64,000 nt of DNA. Origin: Fremontodendron californicum (taxonomy: Eukaryota; Streptophyta; Magnoliopsida; Malvales; Malvaceae). This document shows positions 1-10,604 of this stretch, piece after piece. Location of the stretch: positions 7,259,501-7,323,500 of the forward strand of contig JAULJL010000025.1 of assembly GCA_030761205.1 (NCBI GenBank), given 5' to 3'. A program made the position numbers and the translations under genes. A model generated the notes under the pieces. That model did no database searches. It was not told where the DNA came from and worked only from the letters and a program-made list of their open reading frames with translations. Every line of letters starts with the position of its first letter. Positions within the stretch are counted from its first letter, which is position 1.

Positions 1-1395
1 TATGCTGAGCCACGAACTCCCTGTTGCCAAGAGAAAGAGTCATTCTAAGGAGGGAAAGGATCCTCTTGCGGAGAAGTAGAAGATTGGCCCTGGGGGAATC
101 AGGATAAAGGATCCTGCTTCTCCCCACCCTGTTACGACGACCAGTGCTGACGTGCAGCCATCGGGCACCTCAAGCAAGTCCTTGTCTGATCGATCCAAAG
201 ATAAAGACAAGGACGTTGACAAGGCAGGAATATTGATAAGGGGAAGAAGGTCCGTGAAAAGGAAGGTTCTCTGGAAACGGATCGAAGTTTTCGTCCTCAT
301 CCACTGTCGCCACAGGGGTTTGCCCTAACGGCGAACAGCTCAGAGTATTTTGCTTGGCGAGATCGCCTTCTTTCAACATGTGTCCCCTTAGACATGGACA
401 AGACCATGGTCTAGCTTCGGGATCATGTCGAGGTGGGGACTCAAAGGGAGATGAACCTTTAGGCTCCTGTCTTGCTTCAGCACTCGTTGGTGGCTCACCG
501 GGTTGAGGTAAAGTACTGGGTTGACTCAACGTTTATTGGTGGCTTTTCATTTCTCAGTCTCCTTATCTTGATGTTGGTTTACTTATGTTTCACGGGACGA
601 TGTTGGCGCTAGCCTTGTACAATCGAGGTAGGGAAATGGACCGCCTGTTGGAGGAGCCCACGAAGAAGGTGACTGACTCCGAGCAGAGGATAAAAGCTAA
701 GGCAAAAGGGACGAGCACTTTTGCTGCTTATGTTGTCGAGCTGGAGAATCAGCTAAGAGAGGCCAAGAAAAAATTGGCGGTGGTCGAGCAGTTTTACGTA
801 ACCAAGTTGGCGAGGCTGAGCGCTAAAAAGAGCTCGTAGAGAAGGAATTTTCCTCTTCTTAAGAGAAAGTCTGTATCATGAGAGATCTGGGCGAGACAGA
901 ATGAGGGCCTTGGAGGACAAAGACAAGGAATGGGCTGTCAAGCTGGAATAAGAAGTCGCTAGGCTAAAACAGGAAGAGGAAAAGCTCCTGGATGAAATGT
1001 GGGAGGTCTGCATAGGTTACAAGATGAATGCCCTCTCCATGGTTCAGGCACGGTTCGGGCCCCTAGATCTTTGGGGGATGAACTTCGTCTCCATAGAGGT
1101 GGTCCTTGAAGGGTTTCACCCTCTATTCCCAGAGGGTGCTGCACTTGAAAGCCTTAGGCAGTTTTTGGCAGCCGATAATCCCCCTTTTACTCCCTTCGAG
1201 AGTGTTCCTACAACCCCTGTCATCGAAGGTGGCGAGGTGGAGGTTCCTACTGATGAGACAATAGTAGCAGACGTGCCTGCTGGGGTGACATGGGGGCGAA
1301 TATCGTGGTTGTTGGAGGCATGCCGTTGAAGGCCACTAGGATGTTGGTGGAGATAATAATGATGTAATTAATATCGAGGGCCCCGCTGTAGTAGA
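1..1395 (+). pseudogene. Antisense-ORF (aORF) remnant of a Ty3 Tat-type element, copy A
   Basis: Broken reading frames include 585-839 (84 codons, charged heptad-like segment) and 997-1329 (110 codons, ending in acidic, Pro/Val/Glu-rich sequence). The same order recurs in better shape at 34157-35453: a low-complexity Ser/Pro/Lys-rich part, a long coiled-coil-like part, a 'GFHPLFPEG' versus 'GFNPYNPN' motif and an acidic tail. These proteins lie next to gypsy pol genes in plants, often antisense to pol in Tat-clade elements. No transposase catalytic residues are visible. The window starts inside the frame, so the N-terminus is not seen. Stops and frameshifts mark it as dead. I infer the parent element lay on the minus strand, with its pol replaced to the right of about 1640. 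Confidence 0.6.
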
Positions 1396-1539
1396 ATAGG
1401 GCTGCTCGTTAGGATGTAGAGTTTTGTTATTTTAAATGAAAGGAATCTTATTTTGATACACATTCTGTCTTATCTAGTGATGTGTATTGCGTTATGGGTT
1501 ATGCTCTATGTATACTATATTGAACTATTTTTAATAGTG

Positions 1540-1632
1540 TTGCGTGGCGAACACCTGTCAGCGTGTCACAAAGTTTCAAGAGGCGAGCACACGTGCGTGA
1601 AAGCATGAGTGGGCCAGTTAGAGGCTGTTGGG
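1540..1632. repeat. Single unit of the 70-bp Tat-element tandem repeat
   Basis: This stretch carries the motifs gcgagcacacgtgcgtga and gccagttagaggctgttg, which recur four to five times at 40983-41310 and once at 35740-35793. Its place just past the aORF end matches the layout of copy B, so it marks the inner edge of the truncated copy A element. Confidence 0.75.
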
Positions 1633-1664
1633 CATCCTTTATCAATCCCTTATAATCAAAAAAC

Positions 1665-2519
1665 ATGGTGACCATGCTTCTATACAGATTTGGAATTAAC
1701 CCTCAATAACCATTCCTTTACCTTTTTTGCATACCCTACTACGCTGTCTTCTCCCCAGAACTTCTTCCATTTCTATGGTATTTCTGTCAGGACTATATCA
1801 TCGCCATCGAATTCCCAACCTTGAACTTTTATTGGGCAATTGAGCATAGGTTCCGAACAAATTTCTTACCAGTCTTTCTGCAGTGGTTCTACTCTCTGAC
1901 AGAATGGCAGTCCATCCTCTAAGACTATATTGATACCTTATACACCTACACCACCATTCTCTTCCACAGACCTTATACAAAAGATGGTTTTCAACCCTCG
2001 ACACAACCATACAAGAAATTCCCCTTCTCCCTATACGAGAATCCTTTTACAAAGGCCGAACTTCACAATGAAATTCTTGACCTACTGTGCCAAAAGAATC
2101 AGTACTCCACCCACAAACCTTACCCTCTACACCAAGAAGAACCATGGGGATCTTATCCTCTAGAGTATGTTCGTAAGTTACTAATGGACCTTAACACCTA
2201 CGTGACTGTAAACAGACAATGGTTAATGGATTATTGGTATGAAAAACCTTTGCAAACCAGACATGTCAATCTTCCGATCATGCTCCCATTAGAAGCCTTG
2301 CACTTCCCAGAAATCCTTATTGGACAAACAAGGGAAAAATTTTCGCTCAAAGCAAGCCTCTGCAGAAGAATCTTTGCATACATTCTCCTCAAAAGAAGAG
2401 TTCTGAAAAATAAGACACTACTTTGTTGCTTTAGCTTTATGTCAGTGTGCTTTAGCTTTATGTCAACTATTTTATATCAGTGTGCTTTAGTTTTATTTCA
2501 ATATGCTTTATGTCAATAG
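1665..2519 (+). pseudogene. Unrecognised decayed reading frame with two stops
   Basis: One frame runs about 285 codons from ATG 1665 with only two stops (TAA at 1707 and 1920). The translation looks like a real protein: rich in Trp, Tyr and Phe ('FYWAIEHRF', 'FLQWFYSLTEW', 'DYWYEKPL') and Pro, without low-complexity runs. I do not recognise the family. It sits where the pol of the truncated Tat copy A would be, but resembles no RT, integrase or protease motif. The end (2412-2519) runs into a short repeat in which gctttagctttatgtca-like units occur three to four times, so the last 35 codons may be non-coding. It could be the gag-like or accessory frame of an unfamiliar retroelement or pararetrovirus. 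No assignment is made. Confidence 0.4.
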
Positions 2520-3344
2520 CCCTGAATTATATATATTTCATTTATTTTATAAAGCCTAAATAATTTTTTTATAAAATTTTAGTTTTATATATAATTAAAA
2601 AAATTTATAAATTAAAAAAAATATATATAAATATTTTTAGAAAATTTAGAATATGCTTTTTTTAAAAAAATTAAAATTAAAATTTATATATATATATTTA
2701 TTTAATTTATTGTTTTTTTAATTATACATAAAAATAAAAAAAATTATAAAAAAATTTATTTAGGCTCTTAAAATTTTTTTTTTATAAAACTTTTATATAT
2801 AATTAAAATTTTGTATAAATTTTATAGAAATTCAATTTTTTTTAAAGCATGGAAGTCGCCATCCCAGATGACGACTTCCATACGTAGTTTTTGTTTTTTT
2901 TTTTTAAATGAATTTCAGTTGGGAAGTCGCCACCCCAGATGGCGACTTTCCAATGATTTCCAAAACTAGCGCATTTCGGTACATAAAAAGATATCAGTAC
3001 TTTAAAAAATAAAAAAAGCAATATTATAATAAAAAAAAACCCAATCTTCATTCAAAAGCCCAAAAATAAAATTCAAGTACAAAATTAATTCAAAGACTCA
3101 AAAATTTTGGGATCCAATAAATTCAAAGGTCTGAAAGGTGGACTTTAAGCTGGTCTTATAAATATTTGACTATAAATTTGAGAAATCGATTTTAGTACTA
3201 AGTTTTGAATTAAAATGTATGCGTTTCAAATTAAAAATCTCGAAAGAAATTAATTTGACAATCAAACACAATTAAATTTAAAAAAAAAAATTTAAAGATC
3301 CAAGCAAATTGGGTGTCTACGTTTGTCACTCTTTGTGCATTTTT
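2520..3344. other. AT-rich non-coding stretch
   Basis: Mostly A/T runs with no credible frame. It holds the two hairpins described separately at 2851-2951. Near 3318 the sequence gggtgtctac resembles the end of many Ty3 LTRs, so part of this may be an old LTR edge. Confidence 0.5.
2851..2951. repeat. Two related hairpins with GTCGCC arms
   Basis: 2851-2879 has GGAAGTCG and CGACTTCC arms around a 13-nt loop. 2922-2951 has ggaagtcgcc, a 9-nt loop and ggcgactttcc. The two share the loop core cccagat. The unit is GC-rich and stands out sharply from the surrounding A/T runs. Confidence 0.75.
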
Positions 3345-3399
3345 TGTGCAAATATATAGACAAACATTACGTTCGGGTCTGTCTTGTCCAAAGAGTCTA

Positions 3400-3929
3400 A
3401 AAGCATTTTTTCAAAACTTTTTTCAAAAAAAATTGAATGAGAAAAGGTAGTCTTTCATTGAGGCATCTACTTTAAAAGAAAATACTCCTCCATTGAGACA
3501 TCAACTTTAAAAATTTTCAACGTGAAAAATATGAAAAATGTTTTCGGAGGTTTTGAAAGTGATACGTGGAGATTTTAAAGATGCACAAGGTACTTCTTCA
3601 TTGAGGCATCAACTTTAAAAGAAAATACTCCTCCATTGAGGCATCAACTTTAAAAATTTCCAACGTGAAAATATGAAAAATGTTCCTAGAGATTTTGAAA
3701 GTGATACTCGGAGGTTTTAAAGACGTATCTAGAGGTTTTGAAAATGATACCAGAAGGCTTTGCACAAATCATATCAATGTTACCTAGAGGTTTCAAATCA
3801 TATCAAAGAATATTCAGAGGTTTTATAAATGATACTCAAAAGTTTTGAAATTGTGCCCGAAGGAGTAGAAAATTATGCTCGAAGGTCTTAAAGATTGTGT
3901 CTAGAGGTCTTAAAATTACAAGAATGGAA
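3400..3929. repeat. Degenerate tandem array, left half
   Basis: Irregular units of about 25-35 bp built on gatac(c)-cgaaggttttaaa-like phrases, together with two copies of an approximately 75-bp block beginning cattgaggcatcaac. The array stops at the TSD of the copia element and resumes at 21229. Confidence 0.7.
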
Positions 3930-3934
3930 CTTAA

Positions 3935-5710
3935 TGTTGGTGTATGCCCTAGAGCCTATCGGTTTGGTCAAGCATAAACTACCAATAATGCAAACCCATC
4001 ACTATATCTTAGTGGTACAAGGTTTTCCTTCATGTTAGTACAATGATAAAGAGCTATTAAGTACTAATCGGATGAAACTCATGGAGCATAAAGGCCTTGC
4101 AAAGGAATTATATATAATTGTGAGATCCTTATGCATCAAAGCCATGTTCCTAAAACGGTTCCTGGTCATCGTATTGCCAAGACGGGGCATTGACAATGCT
4201 CAAAGACTGGTACATGTTAAGCCTACTTACTTAGTAAGCAACTGATCTCACGTGTTGAAGTATAGAAGATACTTTAGGATAACATTTAGGTGCTTGTTTG
4301 TTGAACAAGTTCATTGAACATGACCTGCTATGAGAACTCAATTTGGTTTTGTCACTCAAGTCTCCATGGAAACGTTCTCACGTGTCAGTCGTGTAAGTAG
4401 TCCTCTGACTTGTGATACCAGGTCATGTTGTATGGGGAATGTCATACTTTGATTCCATCACGAACGGGTCCCAAACAAGAGTGATGCTTATGGTAGGGTG
4501 GTTTTGGGTATGACATGAACCATACGAAGATGGATGAGTGATCCAGAGAGGATTCACCACTCCTAGTGACATCGGAGACACATCTCACCTGTTCTTGGCT
4601 TAAGTTAACTTCATGGAATCTTTGGCCAGAGTATGATGAATTTAGGAGAAATAGTTTCTCTAAGTTCACAAAGTTAACTAATAGCTGCAAGGACTAATAT
4701 GGAATAAACATGAGTAGACACTGCACCATGCTCATGGTCTTTCATGGATATTTGATGAAAGCACCGAATTACACTGATAGACTGAACACGAAAGGTTATG
4801 TCAAGACTAACTTGACTCTCCAGTATTTGGGTGGTCATGATGGCTTGCTAGAGTCCGCTCATGATCTATGAGTATAAATTAATTAGATTAATTTATATTC
4901 ATTGCCAACATATTGGAAGCCTAATGGGTCACACACAGAAAGGTGAATTAAGAGATTAAAATGGAATGAGCCTAATTGATTAAATTGGGAATTTAATCAA
5001 TAGGGACTTAATTAAATAGTTTAATTAAGTGAAAGGACTTAAGGGCAAATACATAAGAGTTATTGTTCATAGTCCAAACCTTGGAGTGATTGTCGCCCCC
5101 TATATATAAAGAAACATGTGATAGCCGACCTCCCTACGGCCTCTCTAGCGGCATATGTGATATGCTTAGAGGCTTTGGTGTCTTCTTGATTTCTTGACTT
5201 CCTCCTTGCCTCTTCATGGATTGCTAGAGAGAAAAACGTTTTCTTTCAAGAGAGCAAAGGCATAGAGTGAAGAAGAAAAAAGATTAAGATAATCCTTGTG
5301 GTTGGCGCACCAAACCCGGAGAAGCAAGAAAAGCGTTTTCTTCTTCTTGATGCTTATGAAGCATTCGGCCATGGTATGTTTAGATGGGGAGAGGTTTCTT
5401 GAAACATAAACTACTAGCATCGTTTTCGGCAAGACTCCATTCCTACCTTATGAAGGTTTTCTTGATCATCTTGTGTGGATTACCGTTAGAGGCTAGACAC
5501 TTGTGTGGCTTGAAGTCTCGGATTGACAACTTGGTGTTCAAGATTGAGTTAAGGTATGATTTCTAATCATATGTATTCTTTATAATTACAAGATCGCATT
5601 AAAATATTACAAGCATGATCATGTTAGATTCGACTATCTTTTGGTTTATTATTCCGCTGCGTTCATGTTCTTCCTTAATTTGATTATTGTTTGAGCATGA
5701 GGTCGAATCC
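3935..5710 (+). repeat. Copia left (5') LTR, main part
   Basis: It pairs with 19426-21228. It resumes after the nested element for five bases (15039-15043, caata) before the PBS. Relative to the right LTR it lacks about 24 bp near 5545 and has about 17 extra bp near 5600. A TATA-like tatatataaag occurs near 5100. No frame within it is credible; the short open frames on its minus strand are incidental. Confidence 0.88.
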
Positions 5711-7220
5711 TGATGGAGACTCAATTAAGAGTTGTAAACCCAAGTGCAGGTTATGTTCAAGTAATAAATTCTCGGGTGTCCGAGGTCGAACCATAGGGAA
5801 GCGTATTAGTAAGTATAAGTTTATAAATATATAAGAAAAAGAAAGTAAACAAGATATTAGGGAATCAACAACAAAATAAGATAAACAAGATATTAGAGAA
5901 TAAAATAAAATAAATATAAAAGAAATTAAACAAGATATAAAAAAAACAATAAGAAAAGATGTTGAGGTTAGAGAATCCACTCTTGGTGTTATGCTAAGAT
6001 TAATCTTGTTTTATTACACAATTGAAATCCACACATAAGGGAGGTTCCAATCGGAAGGTTTAGCAATTCAGTCCAAATTGTCCAACGTCCATAGCATATG
6101 ATATTATGTTCATTTGGTGTCCTCAAAACTCATAAAAAGAGTCCAAGCATTCCTTATGCCAAGGTATATGTCTACAACAAATCAAGGTTATGAAACCAAG
6201 CATTTACTGTGCCATTTTCATTGTCAATAATAAATCAAGATCCCTACTTTGCAAGTATGATTTTAAACCAAAAGAAAATATTATCTATACTAGTGTTTAT
6301 AAATGATGATTCATTTTAGCTCATGTTTAAGAGACTAACCTTAGCATTTACCAAAAGCTTCACCTCATCACCTCAACAATATGATTAGCAACACATACTA
6401 GATATGAATAAAATGAAAAAAAATGTAAGAAACATAAGTAAATAAAGAAAAAGAAAACTAGAGAAAGGAAAGAAAAAGAAAACTTAGAGAATTTTATTAC
6501 AATGGCTAATATCCTACCAATGTATAATGATACTCTTACAATCATCCAAGGCCCTCTATTTATACACATTTTGGAGAGCTAAATGACAAGAGACAAGCTT
6601 TATAAATTTCAAAGGTAGGTATAATAGGTGGGTGCATTTTTCTAACAATTTTCGTCATATTGTATGACAATTCTGATCAGCCAGCTTGATGGTCGATTTT
6701 GTCATGTTGGAGGCTCGATCTGATCAAATGGTCTTCTAGAAAAATATACCCCTATCAGTTACGGATCCATAGCCGTTGGAATCAGATCATTTGCTCATGT
6801 GGATCGGAAGATATGGTCAAAATACCAAAACAGGTCAGCACAGACGTCATTGCATATCAGCCAACTTGATGGTCGATTTCGCTAGGGAAAACGACTCCGT
6901 TTCAAGAAGTGTAAAACATGAAAAAGATAGATATGCCTCTTAACTATGCACTGTAAAAATTTCAGCCTTAATGCTTCAGTGAAACTCCAGATATAGCTGA
7001 TAAGGCAAAAGGTGTCGGAACTGGAACTGAATTGGATTTGCCCTTAATTCTTGATTTAACCTAGTAATCTGAAATCACTCAAAGAAACTCGTGAAAAACA
7101 CCAAATTACATAAAAATATAAAATATCATAAACACAATTAGACTAAGCAATAATAACTCGTATTTGACACAAAACAATAATAAAACATAACTAAGAACTA
7201 TATAATTATACGAGTTATCA
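5711..7220 (-). repeat. 3' LTR of the cargo-bearing Athila-like element
   Basis: In the minus direction it starts TGATAACTCG at 7220 and ends CTCCATCA at 5711. Directly upstream (7221-7235) is the purine tract. It matches 13523-15033 almost base for base, including several indel-free AT-rich runs. A TATA-like segment and AAGCTT-rich stretches are present but not assigned. Confidence 0.93.
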
Positions 7221-7235
7221 CACCCCCACACTTAG
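7221..7235 (-). promoter_or_regulatory. Terminal polypurine tract
   Basis: On the minus strand it reads ctaagtgtgggggtg and ends exactly at the TGATAACTCG start of the 3' LTR. This is the position and composition expected for the plus-strand DNA primer of an LTR element. Confidence 0.85.
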
Positions 7236-9175
7236 ATTGTTGCTAGTCCCTAGCAACGACTCAATAAAAATAAAATAAGAAAATCTAATCTAATCCATTT
7301 TCGTTGGAAATCACGGTGGCACTTAGCATGTGACACAAGCCTTTAAACCCCTAGGTGTCCCTAGTGGATGAGTTTAGTCTCGTGAGGGTTTGCTAGAACG
7401 ATACCCACAAACATTGAAAAACTAAAATATAAGTAAACTACATACACTAAAAATATTTACTCCTAATCCTTTCAACATAAATTAGAGACAATCTTTGAAC
7501 AAGTCTTATAAACTAATCAATAGCTCAAAGAATTTCACAAAAATTCATGCTTGAATGTAAATAAATGAGTTAAGCCAATATTAACATAACATATTTCAAT
7601 CAAAATAGTGCATATTCAACTTAATCTCAACTTCTCACTATACTCTCATGATTTTCACTCTTTAAAGTAGTGGTAAAGTGTTTACACTCAATCAATCTCA
7701 TGAAAACAGTTCTACCATATGCTTGCTTGTCCACTTATTCTCCACTATTTAGATCATACAACTTCATAAATCAAGAGGTCTTTTTTCAAGGTTGTAATGG
7801 GGCCAAAGGGTTATAATGTGGTTAAAGAACAAAAGGATAAAGATATCACAAAGGTTCCAAAGAGTTCATAGAGTTTAGAGACATAATAAGATCATACGAA
7901 TAAAACTTCTCAAAACTCTTATAAAGCACATAATAACATAGGCTAAATATTCATGTTGAGCTTTTGCTTCATTCTAACCAACTTTGTAACATCTTTTTCT
8001 TTACTTTAACTAGAAGTTCAAGAGAAGATTTTTTTTTTTTTTAATATGGGAATGTATTTGACAATGATCCCTTTCTTTTTCTCTTGACTTTTGCCTCTCT
8101 CCTCCCCCACACTTATCTTTCGTTCTAACCCAAATTTTCAAAAAGTATCCCTTGTTTTTGCAATATGTCTCAAAATATATAATCCATCTTTAGAACAAGG
8201 GTAAGGATATAAGTATATTTAGGCTAGGTGTAAGTTCTGGTTACCAATAAAATAGCATATTTAATGTAGGCTCAAATTGGCTCACTAGTGGGGATGTTCT
8301 CTTAGAACATTAATAATGGATGGCTGTTTGGCTCTGGTTATAATCCTAATGCCTCTATCATATTCATGTTGTCACATGTATCAATATAGTCTCAAACGGT
8401 TTAAAGCAAGTTCTAGAGAATCATGTAATCATAAGAGCACTCAAGAAAGAAATTAGATTGATTTGTATAATGCATCAATCATTATAGGCTCAAAAACTCA
8501 CAAGGATGATTATACAAGTCAGATTAAGTCTAAACATGCTTCTTTCTCAATCAACATATCATATTAACATTGGCTCATAAAAAGGTTGACATCAAGCTCA
8601 ATTCTCATGAAAATCTTCTCACTAATAAATATGTTTTAGACTTATACAATTCATATCTCATCATTGTATTAAAAAGGAACTAGAACACATTAAAAAAATA
8701 ATAATAATAATAAAGACTCATAAAAAAAATAGTAGACAAAAATAAAAGAAATCCTAAATCGTTCCCCCCACACTTAATTCTTACATTGTCCTCAATGTAA
8801 GTCTATTAACCCAAATGAAAGAATCATGTGTAAGAGAAAAGAACTAATAACATAAGAATAGGAATAACTAAGACTCAAAACAAACTCATGCAACCTAAAT
8901 AATCCTAAAATACTAAACAAAAATTAACAAGTAAACATAAAAAGATTAAAATCAAACTGACAAGGTATGTCTCAAGTCTCCCTTACTCAGACCTTGTTCA
9001 GAATGAATACTTCTAAATTGCTTAAAACACAACAAACATTTTTTTTTTTTTTTTTACAAATTAGCAAAATATGTCCTTTACCCCCTACTAAAGGTAGAAT
9101 TTAGGAGATATTACCTGCAGAGGTTGCTAACCACTTATTATAACTGAGACACAACAAACAAAATGTTAGATAATG
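7221..9175 (-). other. Long 3' untranslated part of the cargo element
   Basis: No frame of note in 1.95 kb. In the minus direction it holds three purine tracts of the type AAGTGTGGGGG (at 8763-8776, 8101-8114 and 7221-7235). The last abuts the 3' LTR and is the expected plus-strand primer site. The first is preceded by a hairpin, 8780-8801, with 9-bp arms. The last is preceded by another, 7239-7257, with GTTGCTAG arms. A 5.2-kb relative at 35794-40982 has the same hairpin-plus-purine arrangement, so the layout is probably conserved and functional. Confidence 0.7.
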
Positions 9176-9823
9176 TCACAAAGACAGAGTGCAATCCACT
9201 CCTTGCTCGTCCATATCTCTTTTTCTTTTTCCGAGCGTTTGCGAAACAAACGTAGCAGATAAATACTCATAAGCTTGGAGCTTTTTGAGTAAATCTTCAA
9301 TGGTTGTAGCAGAAATTATGGTTCTCCTTGCCTCTGAAAACATGAATCCATTATCCACAGCATTATCTAAATATGAAAGCAAATTACTAAAATAACCATT
9401 AATATTAAGCAAACCAATGGGTTTCTTATTTGTAACCAAAGATGACCAAGAAGCCACGCAAGCTATTTCTTCCAATGTACCCAGACCTCCTGGTAAAGCA
9501 ATGAATGCATCGGCAGAATGGTACATGATTGTCATCCGTTCAGGGATACTCCAGACTTGTATTTCCTTACCCACGGTAGGTCCACAAAAACCTGTGAATA
9601 GTTTTGGCACGATTCCTAGAACTGGACTTCCTCCGGCGTGTGCTGCTGTAGCGACTGCTCCCATTAAACCCGTACTACCGCCTCCATAAATCAACTGGAT
9701 CTTTTGTTGGGCAAGTATTACTCCAACTCTCATGGCTTCATCAGCGAATATTTTATTTTTCCCTGGATAAGCACCTCCAAAGACACAAATTTTTTCAATG
9801 CGCTGGGACGAAGTACTTTCCAT
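9176..9823 (-). CDS. LOG-family (cytokinin-activating type) protein carried by a retrotransposon
   Basis: This intact 215-aa frame has the LOG/'lysine decarboxylase-like' Rossmann fold signatures. They are a GG-x-PGKN start (residues 16-23), YGGGSTGLMG (46-55), an Arg in a PERM context (96), SADAFIALPGGLGTLEE (103-119) and GLLNINGY (137-144). Plant LOG enzymes release active cytokinin base from the riboside 5'-monophosphate. The Arg and the Glu of PGGxGTxxE needed for that reaction are kept at their usual spacing, but the Lys normally after the Arg is Met. I chose the start at 9823 because its context, AACAATGG, is near the plant optimum; an in-frame ATG at 9841 is weaker. The frame begins 40-58 nt after the Cys-rich ORF. 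A KRKR stretch (199-202) lies in a short extra C-terminus. It has no introns, unlike typical host LOG genes, which points to capture through RNA. Activity is inferred, not shown. Confidence 0.88.
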   Translation of the reverse strand: MESTSSQRIEKICVFGGAYPGKNKIFADEAMRVGVILAQQKIQLIYGGGSTGLMGAVATAAHAGGSPVLGIVPKLFTGFCGPTVGKEIQVWSIPERMTIMYHSADAFIALPGGLGTLEEIACVASWSSLVTNKKPIGLLNINGYFSNLLSYLDNAVDNGFMFSEARRTIISATTIEDLLKKLQAYEYLSATFVSQTLGKRKRDMDEQGVDCTLSL

Positions 9824-9881
9824 TGTTTTTTTTGAGTGCATCTTCCTCTGGTTTTACGTCCAGAAACGGCTTAAACGCCTT

Positions 9882-10418
9882 CTATGAGTCGAGGATATGC
9901 TTCCCATCCAGTTTTCTTACAAGCTGGCAAACAGGGTCTTTTAACATCAGATTCCCAAGATGTTGCCATTCCCTTTGGAATTGCGGCCATAAATCAAGAA
10001 TTTCTCTTTGTACGTCTCCACTAGGATGCGTCTCAAGAGAAAGTTGGATATTATCCAAATTCTCCTTACTCAGTCCATCCTTAATGAATTCAATTTTATC
10101 ATCTCGATTAGAGGACGGAATCCCAATAGAACGACATTTACCGTTACACGTCCATCGTGCACATTTGTGGCAATTTAAACTCATGCGCTTTGCTCGTCGC
10201 TTCTTTGCAAAAGTGCTTCTACATGTACCTGGTAAATGCAAAACAGGAAGATATTCATCTTCACGTACCTTGGCTTCAATTATCCAACGTATGTCTTCAG
10301 GAATCCCTTTGTGCATAAGCATTCTTAATCTTTCAAATCGAACTTGGTAAAGCTTCAGTAAAATATTTCGAGGAAAAGGAGGAAATCGTTTCTGCAATCT
10401 TGTGAGAATATCATCCAT
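9882..10418 (-). CDS. Basic, Cys-cluster small protein of unknown function
   Basis: An intact 178-aa frame lies between the gag-type frame and the LOG-like frame. Residues 72-78 are KKRRAKR, followed at once by CHKC-x4-C-x3-C (Cys83, 86, 91, 95), with extra Cys at 66 and 164. The N-terminal third is helical and charged; the C-terminal third is acidic and amphipathic. A basic patch next to a compact Cys cluster suggests nucleic-acid binding and nuclear entry. The arrangement recalls the small Cys-rich proteins of some filamentous plant RNA viruses, but this is a pattern resemblance, not homology I can show. The frame can be read 20 codons further upstream, but that part is low-complexity. The ATG at 10418 lies one base after a strong splice acceptor (ttttttcag), so a spliced mRNA is likely. 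Confidence 0.75.
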   Translation of the reverse strand: MDDILTRLQKRFPPFPRNILLKLYQVRFERLRMLMHKGIPEDIRWIIEAKVREDEYLPVLHLPGTCRSTFAKKRRAKRMSLNCHKCARWTCNGKCRSIGIPSSNRDDKIEFIKDGLSKENLDNIQLSLETHPSGDVQREILDLWPQFQREWQHLGNLMLKDPVCQLVRKLDGKHILDS

Positions 10419-10440
10419 CCTGAAAAAAATAAAATAAAAT
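10419..10440 (-). promoter_or_regulatory. Probable 3' splice acceptor for the Cys-rich ORF
   Basis: On the minus strand a T-rich run (ttttattttattttttt) leads into CAG, then G and the ATG of the 178-aa frame. It is typical of plant acceptors in strength and position. Athila-type elements are known to express their third (env-like) ORF from spliced RNA, so the same scheme is plausible here. The donor was not identified. Confidence 0.5.
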
Positions 10441-10604
10441 AAAATGAAAGAGAAATTGAAAGAGAAATTTATATACAATATCAGTTTTGTGGGTAGCTGA
10501 TGGAACCGACTTAAATAATCACGGAGTACCGTTATCCGCCATTTAACCGGGGTTAAAAAAAATGTATTTTTTTTTTTGAAGATTAGTAAAAATTATATTT
10601 ACAT

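Noticed and set aside
3935..5710. Possible solo LTR
   Set aside because: A PBS and a matching second LTR with the same TSD show it is part of a full element interrupted by another.
5684..5980. Leu/Ser/Phe-rich minus-strand frame, repeated at 13472-13792
   Set aside because: Both copies lie in the two LTRs of the same element; the translation is AT-rich LTR sequence.
9823..10350. 175-codon plus-strand frame opposite the Cys-rich ORF
   Set aside because: Composition is that of an antisense shadow, and it overlaps two better-supported minus-strand frames.
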